14,243 bases of DNA from Anaerolineae bacterium (GCA_016927095.1 JAFGNI010000162.1:1-14243); one strand, 5' to 3'; positions 1 through 7,392 are shown, numbered from the stretch's first letter. The notes: generated by a model from the sequence alone, not told the origin. A program made the numbers and translations.

Positions 1-1
1 G

Positions 2-2557
2 GACCCGGCGCCGATCGAGGATGCCGTGATCTTCATCGAAAGCGGCATGGGGATGACCTGGACGGTGACCACCGACGTGGGCGGCACCTACGGCATCTGG
101 TTCGACGAGATGGTCAGCCCTGTAACCGTCACCGTCAGCTACGAGGCCGGGTACGAGGCGCAGACCTTCACCGGTGTTGCCGTTGTCGGGGGTGAAGTCA
201 CGACGCTCGATGTTGACCTGCGCTGGTTGCAGCCGTGTGTCAGCACTGATGCTGCCGTTGACGTCACGCTCCAGATGGGCACCACCGGTACCTACATGCT
301 TAACCTGGCTAACAACGGTGCGCTAAGCACGACCTACACGCTCGTCGAACAGGACCTGGGTTACACCATCGCTGGTTCGCAGGCGGTTGCCGATCTGTTC
401 GGCTACGCCGTCGCGGACTCTGGCGACCCCCTTGGCCCGGACTACGACTTCGTGGACATCACCGCGTTTGGTGCGCCACTGGCGCTGGGTGACGATGACT
501 TCGCGGGGCCTGTGCCCCTCGGCTTCGACCTCGACTTCTACGGCAACGACTACAACGAAGTCTACATCAACAGCAACGGCTTCCTCTCCTTCGGGTCCGG
601 CTCCACCGACATGAGCAACGATGTGTTGCCCAACGTGCAGACGCCGAACAACATCATCGCCCTTATGTGGGATGATCTCGTCGGCGGGACCGCCTACGTC
701 TACACCTTCGACATGTGCCCGTATGCCAGTGGGCAGTGTACGGTGGTGCAGTACGAGGGCTTCACGCATATGGGCGGCGCGGACGCTGGAACCTGGCAGG
801 TGATCCTCTTCCGAAACGGCAACATCCTAATGCAGTTCGAGGATGCGGGCGACAACGCGGGTGCGGCGTCGACCACCGGCATCGAGAACCGGTATGGCAC
901 CGATGGCATCACCTATGCCGCCAACGTGCCGGCGCTGGAGGACGAGTTGGCTGTGTGCTTTGCCTATCCCGGCAACAGCACCGACTGCGTCCCCTCCGAT
1001 GTCGTCTGGATGGACGAGGACCCGGTCCTGGGAGACATCCTGGCTGATGACGTAACCCCGGTCACGCTCTCCTTCGACGCCAGCATCCCCGAGACATCAC
1101 AGCCTGGTGTCTACATGGCAGCCCTGCACCTGACAACCGGCGATCCCTACAACGGCGTCCAGGTGATCCCGGTGACGATGACCGTGGAGGCGCCGGCAAC
1201 CTGGGCCAAGATCGTCGGGACGGTGCTGGCGTGGGATCACTGTGATACGACCTCTAGGGTTATGCCCGGCGCCACGGTCCTCATCGAGAGCGCCAACGGC
1301 ACCGATAGTTGGGCGTTCACAACAGATGCTGAGGGCACCTATGACCTGTGGCTGGACGAAGCCCACTCGCCGGTGGTGGTCACCGTCTCGGCTGAGGGAT
1401 ACGTTACAACCGTTGACGTGGTGGCCTTCGACGACGGTGACACGGTCAACCCGGTCCACGATCTCCGCATGGATGCGCCGTGCTTCACCATGGACACCTA
1501 TGCCATCGAGTTCGCCGTGACCAAGGGCCACACCCACACCGAGCAGCTGATGATGACCAACCAGGGCGCCGGCATGCTCGAGATCACCGATGTTGCCGGC
1601 GACGGATGGATGACACCGGGGATGACCTCCGGGAAGATCAATCCCGGTGAAAGCTATCCGCTGGACGTTGTCTTTAGCGCAGCCGGGATGTCGCTCGGCG
1701 ACCACGTCGGTACGCTGCAGATCGCGAACAACGATCCGATGATGCCGATGATGACCGTCCCGGTGACGATGACGGTGCTGATGCCGACGGTCGAGGTGGA
1801 CGTCTACGCGACGCCGCCGGACGTCACGCACCCCGGTGAGGTCATCACCTATACCATCGTGGTCACAAACACCAGCGATGGCGCACTGGACGTTGATCTG
1901 ACCACGGCGATCCCGATGCACACGGCCTACATCGCCGGCAGTCAGACGGGTGGCTTGGTCTACGCCCAGCCTCCCACAGGCGATGCCCAGATGACGTGGT
2001 CGGGCACGCTGGCCCCGATGGTTCCACAGACCTTCACCTTCGCGGTGCAGGTTGACGCCGGCGTCACGGGCGGCACCATCGATATCCTGACCGAAGTCGC
2101 TACGGAGGATGCTGTCTACGAAGACACCGAATCTCTGACCGTGACGGTGGTGACGCCGACGATCGAGGTGGATGTGTACGCGACGCCGCCGGATGTCACG
2201 CACCCCGGTGATGTGATCACCTACACCATCATGGTGACGAACACCGGTGATGACGCACTGGCTGCTGACCTCACCGCGGCGATCCCGATGCACACCGCGT
2301 ACATCTTGGGTAGCCAGACAGGCGGCTTGGCCTACGTCGATCCTCCTGCTGGTGATGCGCATATGGCGTGGTCGGGCACGCTGGCCCCGATGGCCCCGCA
2401 GACCTTCACCTTCGCGGTGCAGGTTGACGCCGGCGTCACGGGCGGCACCATCGATATCCTAGCCGAGGTCGCGGTCGATGACCTCGTCTACGACGACACC
2501 GCATCCGTGCTCGTGGAGCTCTACCGGATCATGCTGCCCATCATCTCCAAGAACTAA
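2..2557 (+). CDS. Large secreted multi-domain protein with carboxypeptidase-regulatory-like, ASH-like and DUF11-type repeats (5' end outside window)
   Basis: The frame is already open at the left edge, so the start lies upstream and 851 residues are visible. It is probably an exported surface or extracellular protein. Visible order, numbering from the edge: a carboxypeptidase-regulatory-like beta domain (about 1-75); a nidogen-like segment with DFYGNDYNEVYINSNGFLSF (about 145-325) of the kind found C-terminal to subtilisin-like S8 proteases in Chloroflexota; a second regulatory-like domain (about 400-478) resembling the first (GTYGIWFDE versus GTYDLWLDE); an ASH/SPD-2-like beta domain (about 490-580); two 124-residue DUF11-type repeats (595-842); and the tail YRIMLPIISKN. 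No catalytic residues are visible. A protease domain upstream is possible but is inference only. The gene is followed by a strong hairpin terminator and converges on the ABC gene fragments. Function of the visible part: adhesion, scaffold or substrate binding, unproven. Confidence 0.85.
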   Translation, partial: DPAPIEDAVIFIESGMGMTWTVTTDVGGTYGIWFDEMVSPVTVTVSYEAGYEAQTFTGVAVVGGEVTTLDVDLRWLQPCVSTDAAVDVTLQMGTTGTYMLNLANNGALSTTYTLVEQDLGYTIAGSQAVADLFGYAVADSGDPLGPDYDFVDITAFGAPLALGDDDFAGPVPLGFDLDFYGNDYNEVYINSNGFLSFGSGSTDMSNDVLPNVQTPNNIIALMWDDLVGGTAYVYTFDMCPYASGQCTVVQYEGFTHMGGADAGTWQVILFRNGNILMQFEDAGDNAGAASTTGIENRYGTDGITYAANVPALEDELAVCFAYPGNSTDCVPSDVVWMDEDPVLGDILADDVTPVTLSFDASIPETSQPGVYMAALHLTTGDPYNGVQVIPVTMTVEAPATWAKIVGTVLAWDHCDTTSRVMPGATVLIESANGTDSWAFTTDAEGTYDLWLDEAHSPVVVTVSAEGYVTTVDVVAFDDGDTVNPVHDLRMDAPCFTMDTYAIEFAVTKGHTHTEQLMMTNQGAGMLEITDVAGDGWMTPGMTSGKINPGESYPLDVVFSAAGMSLGDHVGTLQIANNDPMMPMMTVPVTMTVLMPTVEVDVYATPPDVTHPGEVITYTIVVTNTSDGALDVDLTTAIPMHTAYIAGSQTGGLVYAQPPTGDAQMTWSGTLAPMVPQTFTFAVQVDAGVTGGTIDILTEVATEDAVYEDTESLTVTVVTPTIEVDVYATPPDVTHPGDVITYTIMVTNTGDDALAADLTAAIPMHTAYILGSQTGGLAYVDPPAGDAHMAWSGTLAPMAPQTFTFAVQVDAGVTGGTIDILAEVAVDDLVYDDTASVLVELYRIMLPIISKN
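1784..2527 (+). repeat. Two tandem 372-bp repeats encoding DUF11-type domains
   Basis: Copy 1 spans 1784-2155 and copy 2 spans 2156-2527, with exactly 372 bp (124 codons) between equivalent positions. Both begin with the coding of P-T-V/I-E-V-D-V-Y-A-T-P-P-D-V. The segment 1997-2088 matches 2369-2460 with only three base differences, far fewer than in the rest of the repeat. This suggests recent duplication or gene conversion. Confidence 0.9.
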
Positions 2558-2590
2558 CGGTGATGCCGGTCTAGCGACACGGTTCAAGAC

Positions 2591-2620
2591 GAGAGCCACC
2601 GGGGTGTCCCGGTGGCTCTC
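2591..2620 (+). terminator. Intrinsic terminator hairpin after the secreted-protein gene
   Basis: A perfect 13-bp stem (GAGAGCCACCGGG pairing with CCCGGTGGCTCTC) closes a 4-nt loop GTGT, starting 33 bp after the stop codon. The 3' side continues TCTATT, a short weak T-rich tail. The hairpin is symmetric, so it may also stop transcription arriving from the convergent ABC gene on the other strand. Confidence 0.75.
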
Positions 2621-2644
2621 TCTATTGGCGGTTCCTGATCTGGG

Positions 2645-2676
2645 CCGCCCAAGGCCTTCGGAAAGCCCTTGGGCGG
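2645..2676. terminator. Second hairpin in the convergent gap
   Basis: A 10-bp perfect stem (CCGCCCAAGG and CCTTGGGCGG) closes a 12-nt loop. It lies between the + strand secreted-protein gene and the - strand ABC fragment ending at 2775. Neither strand shows a clear T-tract after the stem, so it is a weaker terminator candidate or an mRNA-stabilising structure. The rest of the gap (2677-2774) shows nothing recognisable. Confidence 0.4.
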
Positions 2677-2774
2677 TCTACCGTAGGACGCCACGACAGC
2701 GCCCGGGTCCAAGACCGCGGCTGCTCATCACGAATCCGCTCGGGCCTACTCCCCTCAACGCCACTGTGCCGTGA

Positions 2775-3671
2775 TCAGCCCGTCTGTTCCGCCCACATCT
2801 GACGGAACAGGCCCTCAACCGCGACCAGAGACGCGAAGGTGCCATCTTGCACGATCCGGCCCTCATCAAGGACCAGGATACGGTCCGCGCCCTGTACGGT
2901 CTGTAACCGGTGCGCGATGACGAGGACCGTGCGCCGGGCGAGGAAATCGGCCAGATTTCGAGTCACAACCGCCTCGGTAAGGCTGTCCAACGAGGATGTG
3001 GGCTCATCCATCACCACAATCCTGGGTTGCTGAACCATCAGGCGTGCGAACGCCAGCCGCTGCCGCTCTCCGCCCGAGAGCTTGATGCCGCGTTCGCCGA
3101 CCACGGTCTCCAGACCTTGCGGCAGCCGGGTCACGAGATCCAAGAAACCGGCCTGCGCCACGACGTCCTGCAGCGCCACCTCATCCACGGGTGCATCGAA
3201 GACGATGTTCTCGCGGATCGTGCCGTCAAAGACCGGCGGCTCCTGCGGGATGTACGCGACCTGGCGATAAAAGCTTTGCAGCGAGACGTCCGCCAGATCC
3301 TGACCATCAACCATGATCCGGCCGCCGTCCGGCTTGATCAGGTGGAGCAGCAACTGCACCAACGTGGATTTGCCCGCGCCGCTGGGGCCGACCAGCGCCG
3401 TGGTCCGTCCGCCGCCGAGCGTCACGGTCAGGTCATCGATCACCGGACGGTCGCCATAGGCAAAGCTGACGCCATCGAAAACTACGGCACCGTCGCGAAG
3501 GGTGAGCGCGGATCCGCGCTGCAGGCCCAGATCATCGGGCAGCGATAGAAACTCGGCGAAACGCCGGAACGCGATTCGGTCCTGCTTGTAGGTTGTCAGG
3601 GCAACGCTGAAGTGGGAGACCGGTGACACCACGTGACCGATCAACGACGTCAGCGCCACGAGCGCGCCCAA
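2775..3671 (-). pseudogene. ABC exporter half-transporter, C-terminal fragment (last TM helices plus ATPase domain)
   Basis: This is the ATP-binding half of a type IV ABC exporter (permease fused to ATPase). The 298-residue frame shows Walker A GPSGAGKST (95-103), Q-loop YIPQEP, signature LSGGERQR (198-205), Walker B RIVVMDEPTSSLD and H-loop IAHRL (H254), so the ATPase domain is intact. Exporter-like sequence in this frame extends upstream of the nominal TTG start at 3671: WNWVIVWQARLIIAGAST is readable back to about 3726. So 3671 is only the first usable codon and not a real gene start. The membrane half continues in a different frame at 3720-4377. It overlaps the tail of that frame and has no ribosome site of its own. 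It is most likely the 3' part of a frameshifted gene, and an assembly error is possible. Substrate unknown. Confidence 0.75.
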
Positions 3672-4377
3672 GGTCGAGGCACCCGCGATGATCAGCCGGG
3701 CCTGCCAGACGATGACCCAGTTCCAAGAAGCCCCGCACCGAGAACTTGGCGAAGCGCTCCTGATGCGCCAGCATGCGATCCACCAGCCGTCGCAGCGCGC
3801 GCATCAGACGGCTCGCCACCAGAGCCAGGACCGCAACCAGGCCCAAGAAGATCACAGCAAGCGTGGCGTCATACCGGTACACGAGCACCAAGGCGATAGC
3901 GATCTGTGGAATGAGCTCGCGGACGAGCGCGAGGTAGAACCCGTTCAGGATCGACTGGGTTGCCGCAGCGCCGTTCTCGATCCGCTGCACGACCTGACCG
4001 GTGCCCAGATCCTGGTAGGCGAGGTAGCTGATCGTGGACACCTTCTTCATGGCCCGGATCTTCGCCCAGTTGTACGAACCGTTGGCGAGGATGCTCCGGG
4101 GATAGCCCTCCAGATAGATGAGCAGATGGTTCACGAGCGTGAAGACGCCGTAGAGGAGCAGTGGGCGATACAGATCGGAGAGCCGGCGCGCGCCTGGGAT
4201 ACTATCCAGCAGGCGCTGGAACAGGACGATCGCATAGAGCCCGATGAAGACCTGCGAGACACCGGTGACCAGAAAGGCAACCAGGGCCACCCAGTAAGCT
4301 CTGCAGATACGGGCCAGACTATGAAACAGGATCTTGTTCAAACCACCTCCGATGTCGACCGTGTAGGGGCGAGGCAT
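3532..4377 (-). pseudogene. ABC exporter half-transporter, N-terminal membrane-domain fragment (frameshifted)
   Basis: This is the transmembrane half of the same ABC exporter. Hydrophobic helices are visible (YWVALVAFLVTGVSQVFIGL, then LLLYGVFTLVNHLLIYL, then IAIALVLVYRYDATLAVIFL), and exporter-like sequence runs to about FAKFSVRGFLE near 3725. After that the frame reads out of phase (arginine-, glycine- and alanine-rich nonsense) to 3532. Joining it to the C-terminal fragment gives about 530 residues against the usual 580-600, and the missing stretch is the segment before the last membrane helices. So a deletion as well as a frameshift is likely. The ATG at 4377 lies inside an intergenic repeat motif and has no Shine-Dalgarno. 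A TTG at 4341, preceded by GGAGGT with only 3 nt spacing, gives MNKILFHSLARICRAYW and is the more natural N-terminus. Confidence 0.7.
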
Positions 4378-4620
4378 TGCGCCATGGGCTGCTGCTGACC
4401 ACCTGCTGCCGAACGCGGATTACAACCCCGACACGTACCGGCTGCGTCGCAATGCCTCGCCCGGAGCGTGGCGGGTTCTGTCACCGCAGGATCACCTTTG
4501 GGCGTCGGTGCCGGGACGACGAGGGCGAGCCATGCCGGCCGTGCGATTGGGCCTGTGCCGCGGTTCCCCGTGCGTGGGCGCCGACACTCCCAGCTGCATT
4601 CGGAAATGCTTCACCCCTAC
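4363..4620. repeat. MITE-like inverted-repeat region between the ABC and mu-crystallin-family genes
   Basis: The ends are GTAGGGGCGAGGCATT (4363-4378) and, inverted, GTAGGGGTGAAGCATT (4620 back to 4605), matching at 14 of 16 positions. An internal inverted copy, CGCAATGCCTCGCCC at 4448-4462, is a perfect 15-bp reverse complement of 4367-4381. A degenerate direct copy (GGGCGAGCCATGCC) sits at 4523-4536. I see no convincing target-site duplication and no transposase. From memory, palindromes built on GTAGGGGCGAGGCATT are scattered through filamentous Chloroflexota and cyanobacterial genomes. Between the arms (about 4382-4540) one + frame has coding-like third-position GC but no good start. Confidence 0.6.
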
Positions 4621-4653
4621 AAACCGACCTATTGACCCCACCGCGCTGGCCGC

Positions 4654-5625
4654 TCACGATGGGAGCTCGGCACCCAAGCCGGCCTCAATCGCGTTCAGAT
4701 AGGCGCGCCTCGCCGTCGTCAGATCGAAGAGCGCCATACCCACCGACTTGGAGAAGGTCGTGCCGTGCCGACCGCGCGCCGGAGGGCGCCCGGAGGCGAT
4801 AAGGTGACCCAGCGTCTCGATCTGGTCCTCTCGGAGAAGCCCTTTGCGAAGCGGCACGATCAGCTCGCCCGACTCCTCCTTGGCGAAGTCGAGATCGACC
4901 CAGACCTTGTCCAGCAGCGTGAAGAGCGCATCCGGATACTCGCGCACGTCCGGCTCAAAGGAACCGATGGCGACACAGTGCTTGCCCACGAATAGCTCTG
5001 GGTCGTTGGGGAAGACGGGCTGTCTAGCCGTCGTCGCCGTAATCAGGACATCGGAGGACCTCGCCAGAGCGTCCGGCGAGTCCGCGACCTCGATCGCGGC
5101 TGTGATCGGTGATGCGCGAAGTCTCTCGGTCAGCGCCACGACGGCGAGTGGGTCGATATCGTAGAGCACGATCGTCGCAATGTCCCGCACGGCACATGCG
5201 TACAGCAGCTGGTAGAAGCCCTGGACCCCGCAGCCCACCAGGCCCACCGACACTGCATCCTCTCGCGCCAGATAGCGGATGCTCACCCCGGTCACCGCGC
5301 CGGTGCGCATTGCGGTGACGGTCTTCCCGTCCAACAACGCCAGAATCTCCGCCGTCGCGCGGTCGTACAGCACGACGATGCCGTCGATCACCGGCTTGCC
5401 TCGGGCACGATTACCTGGATAAACGCTGACGAGCTTGGTGACCATGTGGTCCTCGGCGGCGCAGGGCATCAGCAGGAGCTGGTTGCTCCCGCCGGTGGCC
5501 ATCGCCAACCGCTCGGGCATCGAGAACGACCGCGCTTCGTAGATCCGCAGGGCCTCCTCGACGCTGTCGAGAACGTCGTCGGGCGTCAGCGCTTGATAGA
5601 TGTCAGTGTCGTTGAGATAGAGCAT
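4654..5625 (-). CDS. Ornithine cyclodeaminase/mu-crystallin family NAD(P)-dependent enzyme
   Basis: This is a 323-residue cytosolic oxidoreductase of the OCD/mu-crystallin family, which includes ornithine cyclodeaminase, archaeal alanine dehydrogenase and ketimine or pyrroline-2-carboxylate reductases. Visible features: substrate-binding positions R39 (SMPERLAM), K64 (MVTKLVSVYPGN) and R107 (TAMRTGAVTG), then the Rossmann motif GLVGCGVQG at about 128-136. The segment where true ornithine cyclodeaminase carries its catalytic Asp reads GSFEPDVREY (221-230), closer to the mu-crystallin or alanine-dehydrogenase pattern. I therefore doubt that ornithine is the substrate. The start is set by AAGGAG 5 nt before the ATG at 5625; a longer open frame upstream crosses an inverted repeat and was not used. 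It lies 137 bp downstream of the serine ammonia-lyase in the same direction. Reductive amination of pyruvate, or imine reduction, is a plausible partner step. Family certain, reaction unsure. Confidence 0.85.
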   Translation of the reverse strand: MLYLNDTDIYQALTPDDVLDSVEEALRIYEARSFSMPERLAMATGGSNQLLLMPCAAEDHMVTKLVSVYPGNRARGKPVIDGIVVLYDRATAEILALLDGKTVTAMRTGAVTGVSIRYLAREDAVSVGLVGCGVQGFYQLLYACAVRDIATIVLYDIDPLAVVALTERLRASPITAAIEVADSPDALARSSDVLITATTARQPVFPNDPELFVGKHCVAIGSFEPDVREYPDALFTLLDKVWVDLDFAKEESGELIVPLRKGLLREDQIETLGHLIASGRPPARGRHGTTFSKSVGMALFDLTTARRAYLNAIEAGLGAELPS

Positions 5626-5660
5626 TCTGTCTCCTTCAGTCGCTAAGTGGACGCGCGGTG

Positions 5661-5720
5661 AGACCTTTGGGGTTTTCACGTCGCGTGGGTGTCTGCAAGA
5701 CAAGAAAACCCCAAAGGTCT
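5661..5720. repeat. Perfect 16-bp inverted repeat between the serine ammonia-lyase and mu-crystallin-family genes
   Basis: The arms AGACCTTTGGGGTTTT (5661-5676) and AAAACCCCAAAGGTCT (5705-5720) are perfectly complementary across a 28-nt centre. It lies in the 137-bp gap, about 35 bp upstream of the downstream start codon. Neither strand has the T-run of a standard terminator. It could be a REP-like element, an mRNA stabiliser that sets expression of the two genes apart, or an attenuator. An 8-bp direct repeat CGCTAAGT flanks it at 5641-5648 and 5747-5754, but asymmetrically. Confidence 0.8.
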
Positions 5721-5762
5721 TCTGTGGATAGGCTCCTCTGATTCCGCGCTAAGTCCCGTTGC

Positions 5763-7334
5763 TCAACGCGCCTGGTCGCCAAGATCGAGGCGCGCTTCGA
5801 TCTCACGAGAGGTCCTGGTGATGGAAAGGCCGCCCAGTGCCGTACAGCGCAGCGCGCTGGGCAGGCTCTCGCCCACCCGGAGCATCGTCTCGATGACCTC
5901 GTCCAGCGGCACGACGGCATCGTAACCCGCCAGGGCCATATTCGCACAAGCCAGCGCGTTGCTCGCAGCCATCACGTTCCGGCCCAGACATGGCACCTCG
6001 ACGCGGTTGGCCACGGGATCACAGATCAGGCCCAGGACATTCTGCAGCGCCATGGATGCCGCGGAGACCGCCTGTTCAGCGGTGCCCTGCGCCAGCGTGA
6101 CCAGCGCGGCAGCCGCCATCGCGGAGCCGGCACCACACTCGGCCTGGCATCCCGCAACCTCCGCCGCGAAGGTGGCCCGCGCGGCGATGAAGACCCCGAT
6201 CAGCCCGGCTGCCAACATCGCCTTCGCCGCCTCTTCTACACCGAGGCCCATCGCGTCGACGGCGCCCAGGCAAGCGCCGGGCAGCCCGCCGCAGGCGCCC
6301 GCCGTCGGCGCAGCGACAAAGACCCCCATCGCGCTTTTGACCTCCATCAACGCCGTCACGTAGAGGATCATCCGGTTGAGGATGCCGCCATCCAGCAGTT
6401 GACCGCCCACCATGGCCCTTTGAAAGCCATCCGACTGCTGTCCCAGGATACGGTCGGCATAGTCGGTGCCGGCGATGCCCTGCTCAACCGCCGTCTGCAT
6501 GATGCGTACCGTCTCCCGCATCTTGGTCAGCACCTGACCGCAGGTCAGATTACCCCTGGCACCCTCATAGTGACACGCAAGCTCCCATAGCGCGAGACCT
6601 TTGTCCTCATTGTAGGTCATCATCTCATCACAGGTGAGGAACGGAACATGAAGGTCACGGCGCGAGAGCACGGGCAGCACCGGGGCCAAGGTCCGGATTC
6701 GAGAGATGTCGAACGCTTCTCTGGCCCGCGCAATGAACTCTTCCGGCAGGAAGCGCTGGGCCTTGACCTCAACAAAGGCCGGCCATGCCCCGGCATGGTC
6801 CAGAATAGCGTCCGCTTCGGTCCATGCCCCTAAGGCTTGGGCCACTGGGGCAGCATCGCCCCGGACGGTGAGCAATGTCTCGTACGTGTCACCCCGGATC
6901 GACACCGGCGCGCCGTCGATCGCGGTCACCTCGATCATCCCGCCACCGGTGGAGATGGCGGTCATCGTGTGACTCTCGTCCCCGTTGGTCAGCGTGAGCT
7001 TGTACGTGTTGGGATGGGGAGCCCCGATCTCGGTCACCTGGAAGACGACCTCGATCCCCGCCGCCGTGATGGTCCTGACGGATGAGACCAGCCTTTCATC
7101 GGTGGCCTCCCACCCCAGCAGCCCGCCACACAGCCCCATATCCGAGCCCTGCGTAGCGTGCGTGGTCGCCAGCGATCCCGTCGGGTCGAACTCAACGAGT
7201 ACCTGGTCCAGGTGCCCTTCCATCAAGTCGCGCGCCAACCTGCCGATGCGCAGCGCCGCCGCGCAGTGTGAGCTGGACGGCCCCCGCATCACCGGGCCAA
7301 TCGCATCATTGAAGATGCTAGGATAGCCTTGCAT
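5763..7334 (-). CDS. Iron-sulfur-dependent L-serine ammonia-lyase, single chain (fused beta and alpha domains)
   Basis: The family converts L-serine to pyruvate and ammonia in the cytosol using a [4Fe-4S] cluster, without PLP. The 523-residue chain has the N-terminal beta domain with SIFNDAIGPVMRGPSSSH (6-23, catalytic-type His23), then the alpha domain with AAPTAGACGGLPG (341-353). The expected cluster cysteines are C396 (AGCQAE), C438 (LICDPV) and C449 (EVPCLG). It is longer than the approximately 450-residue E. coli SdaA-type enzymes. Cys replaces the usual Thr after SSSH, and there is an extra Cys at 400. The ATG at 7334 follows GAGAGGTG at good spacing. It lies 58 bp downstream of the enolase-superfamily gene across a 7-bp-period purine/pyrimidine tract. 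The context suggests a catabolic operon. A related beta-hydroxy amino acid substrate cannot be excluded. Family assignment is firm. Confidence 0.9.
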   Translation of the reverse strand: MQGYPSIFNDAIGPVMRGPSSSHCAAALRIGRLARDLMEGHLDQVLVEFDPTGSLATTHATQGSDMGLCGGLLGWEATDERLVSSVRTITAAGIEVVFQVTEIGAPHPNTYKLTLTNGDESHTMTAISTGGGMIEVTAIDGAPVSIRGDTYETLLTVRGDAAPVAQALGAWTEADAILDHAGAWPAFVEVKAQRFLPEEFIARAREAFDISRIRTLAPVLPVLSRRDLHVPFLTCDEMMTYNEDKGLALWELACHYEGARGNLTCGQVLTKMRETVRIMQTAVEQGIAGTDYADRILGQQSDGFQRAMVGGQLLDGGILNRMILYVTALMEVKSAMGVFVAAPTAGACGGLPGACLGAVDAMGLGVEEAAKAMLAAGLIGVFIAARATFAAEVAGCQAECGAGSAMAAAALVTLAQGTAEQAVSAASMALQNVLGLICDPVANRVEVPCLGRNVMAASNALACANMALAGYDAVVPLDEVIETMLRVGESLPSALRCTALGGLSITRTSREIEARLDLGDQAR

Positions 7335-7346
7335 CTACACCTCTCT

Positions 7347-7389
7347 CCCTTGTCCCTTCTCCCTTCTCCCTTCTCCCTTTTCCCCTCCC
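7347..7389 (-). repeat. Seven-base-period GGG tract (G-quadruplex-capable) in the serine ammonia-lyase leader
   Basis: On the coding (-) strand this is a run of GGGAGAA-type units. CCC blocks on the + strand start at 7347, 7354, 7361, 7368, 7375 and 7382 (the last is CCCC), plus one more at 7387. That gives six G-runs at strict 7-bp period with 4-nt loops and a seventh after 1 nt. The tract fills most of the 58-bp gap and ends just before the GAGGTG ribosome site of the gene starting at 7334. Such a tract can slip in replication and could fold into a quadruplex in the mRNA. Confidence 0.85.
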
Positions 7390-7392
7390 GCC

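Noticed and set aside
1097..2362. Long open frame (421 codons) on the - strand across the secreted-protein gene
   Set aside because: It is antisense to a clearly repetitive, domain-bearing + strand protein. Its own translation is His/Arg/Asp-rich with no recognisable motif, and the repeats explain its openness.
3688..4398. 236-codon + strand frame over the ABC membrane fragment
   Set aside because: It is antisense to recognisable exporter sequence, with Gln/Asp/Arg-rich nonsense and no ribosome site of note.
5626..5703. Longer N-terminus (26 more residues) for the mu-crystallin-family enzyme
   Set aside because: It would run into the 16-bp inverted repeat, while the ATG at 5625 has AAGGAG at 5 nt and begins with the usual family N-terminus (LYLNDTDI).
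5641..5754. CGCTAAGT direct repeats as a target-site duplication around the inverted repeat
   Set aside because: The repeats are only 8 bp and sit at unequal distances (12 and 26 nt) from the arms, so chance is likely.
7347..7389. CRISPR-like short repeat array
   Set aside because: The unit is 7 bp with no spacers. It is a simple-sequence tract and not a CRISPR.
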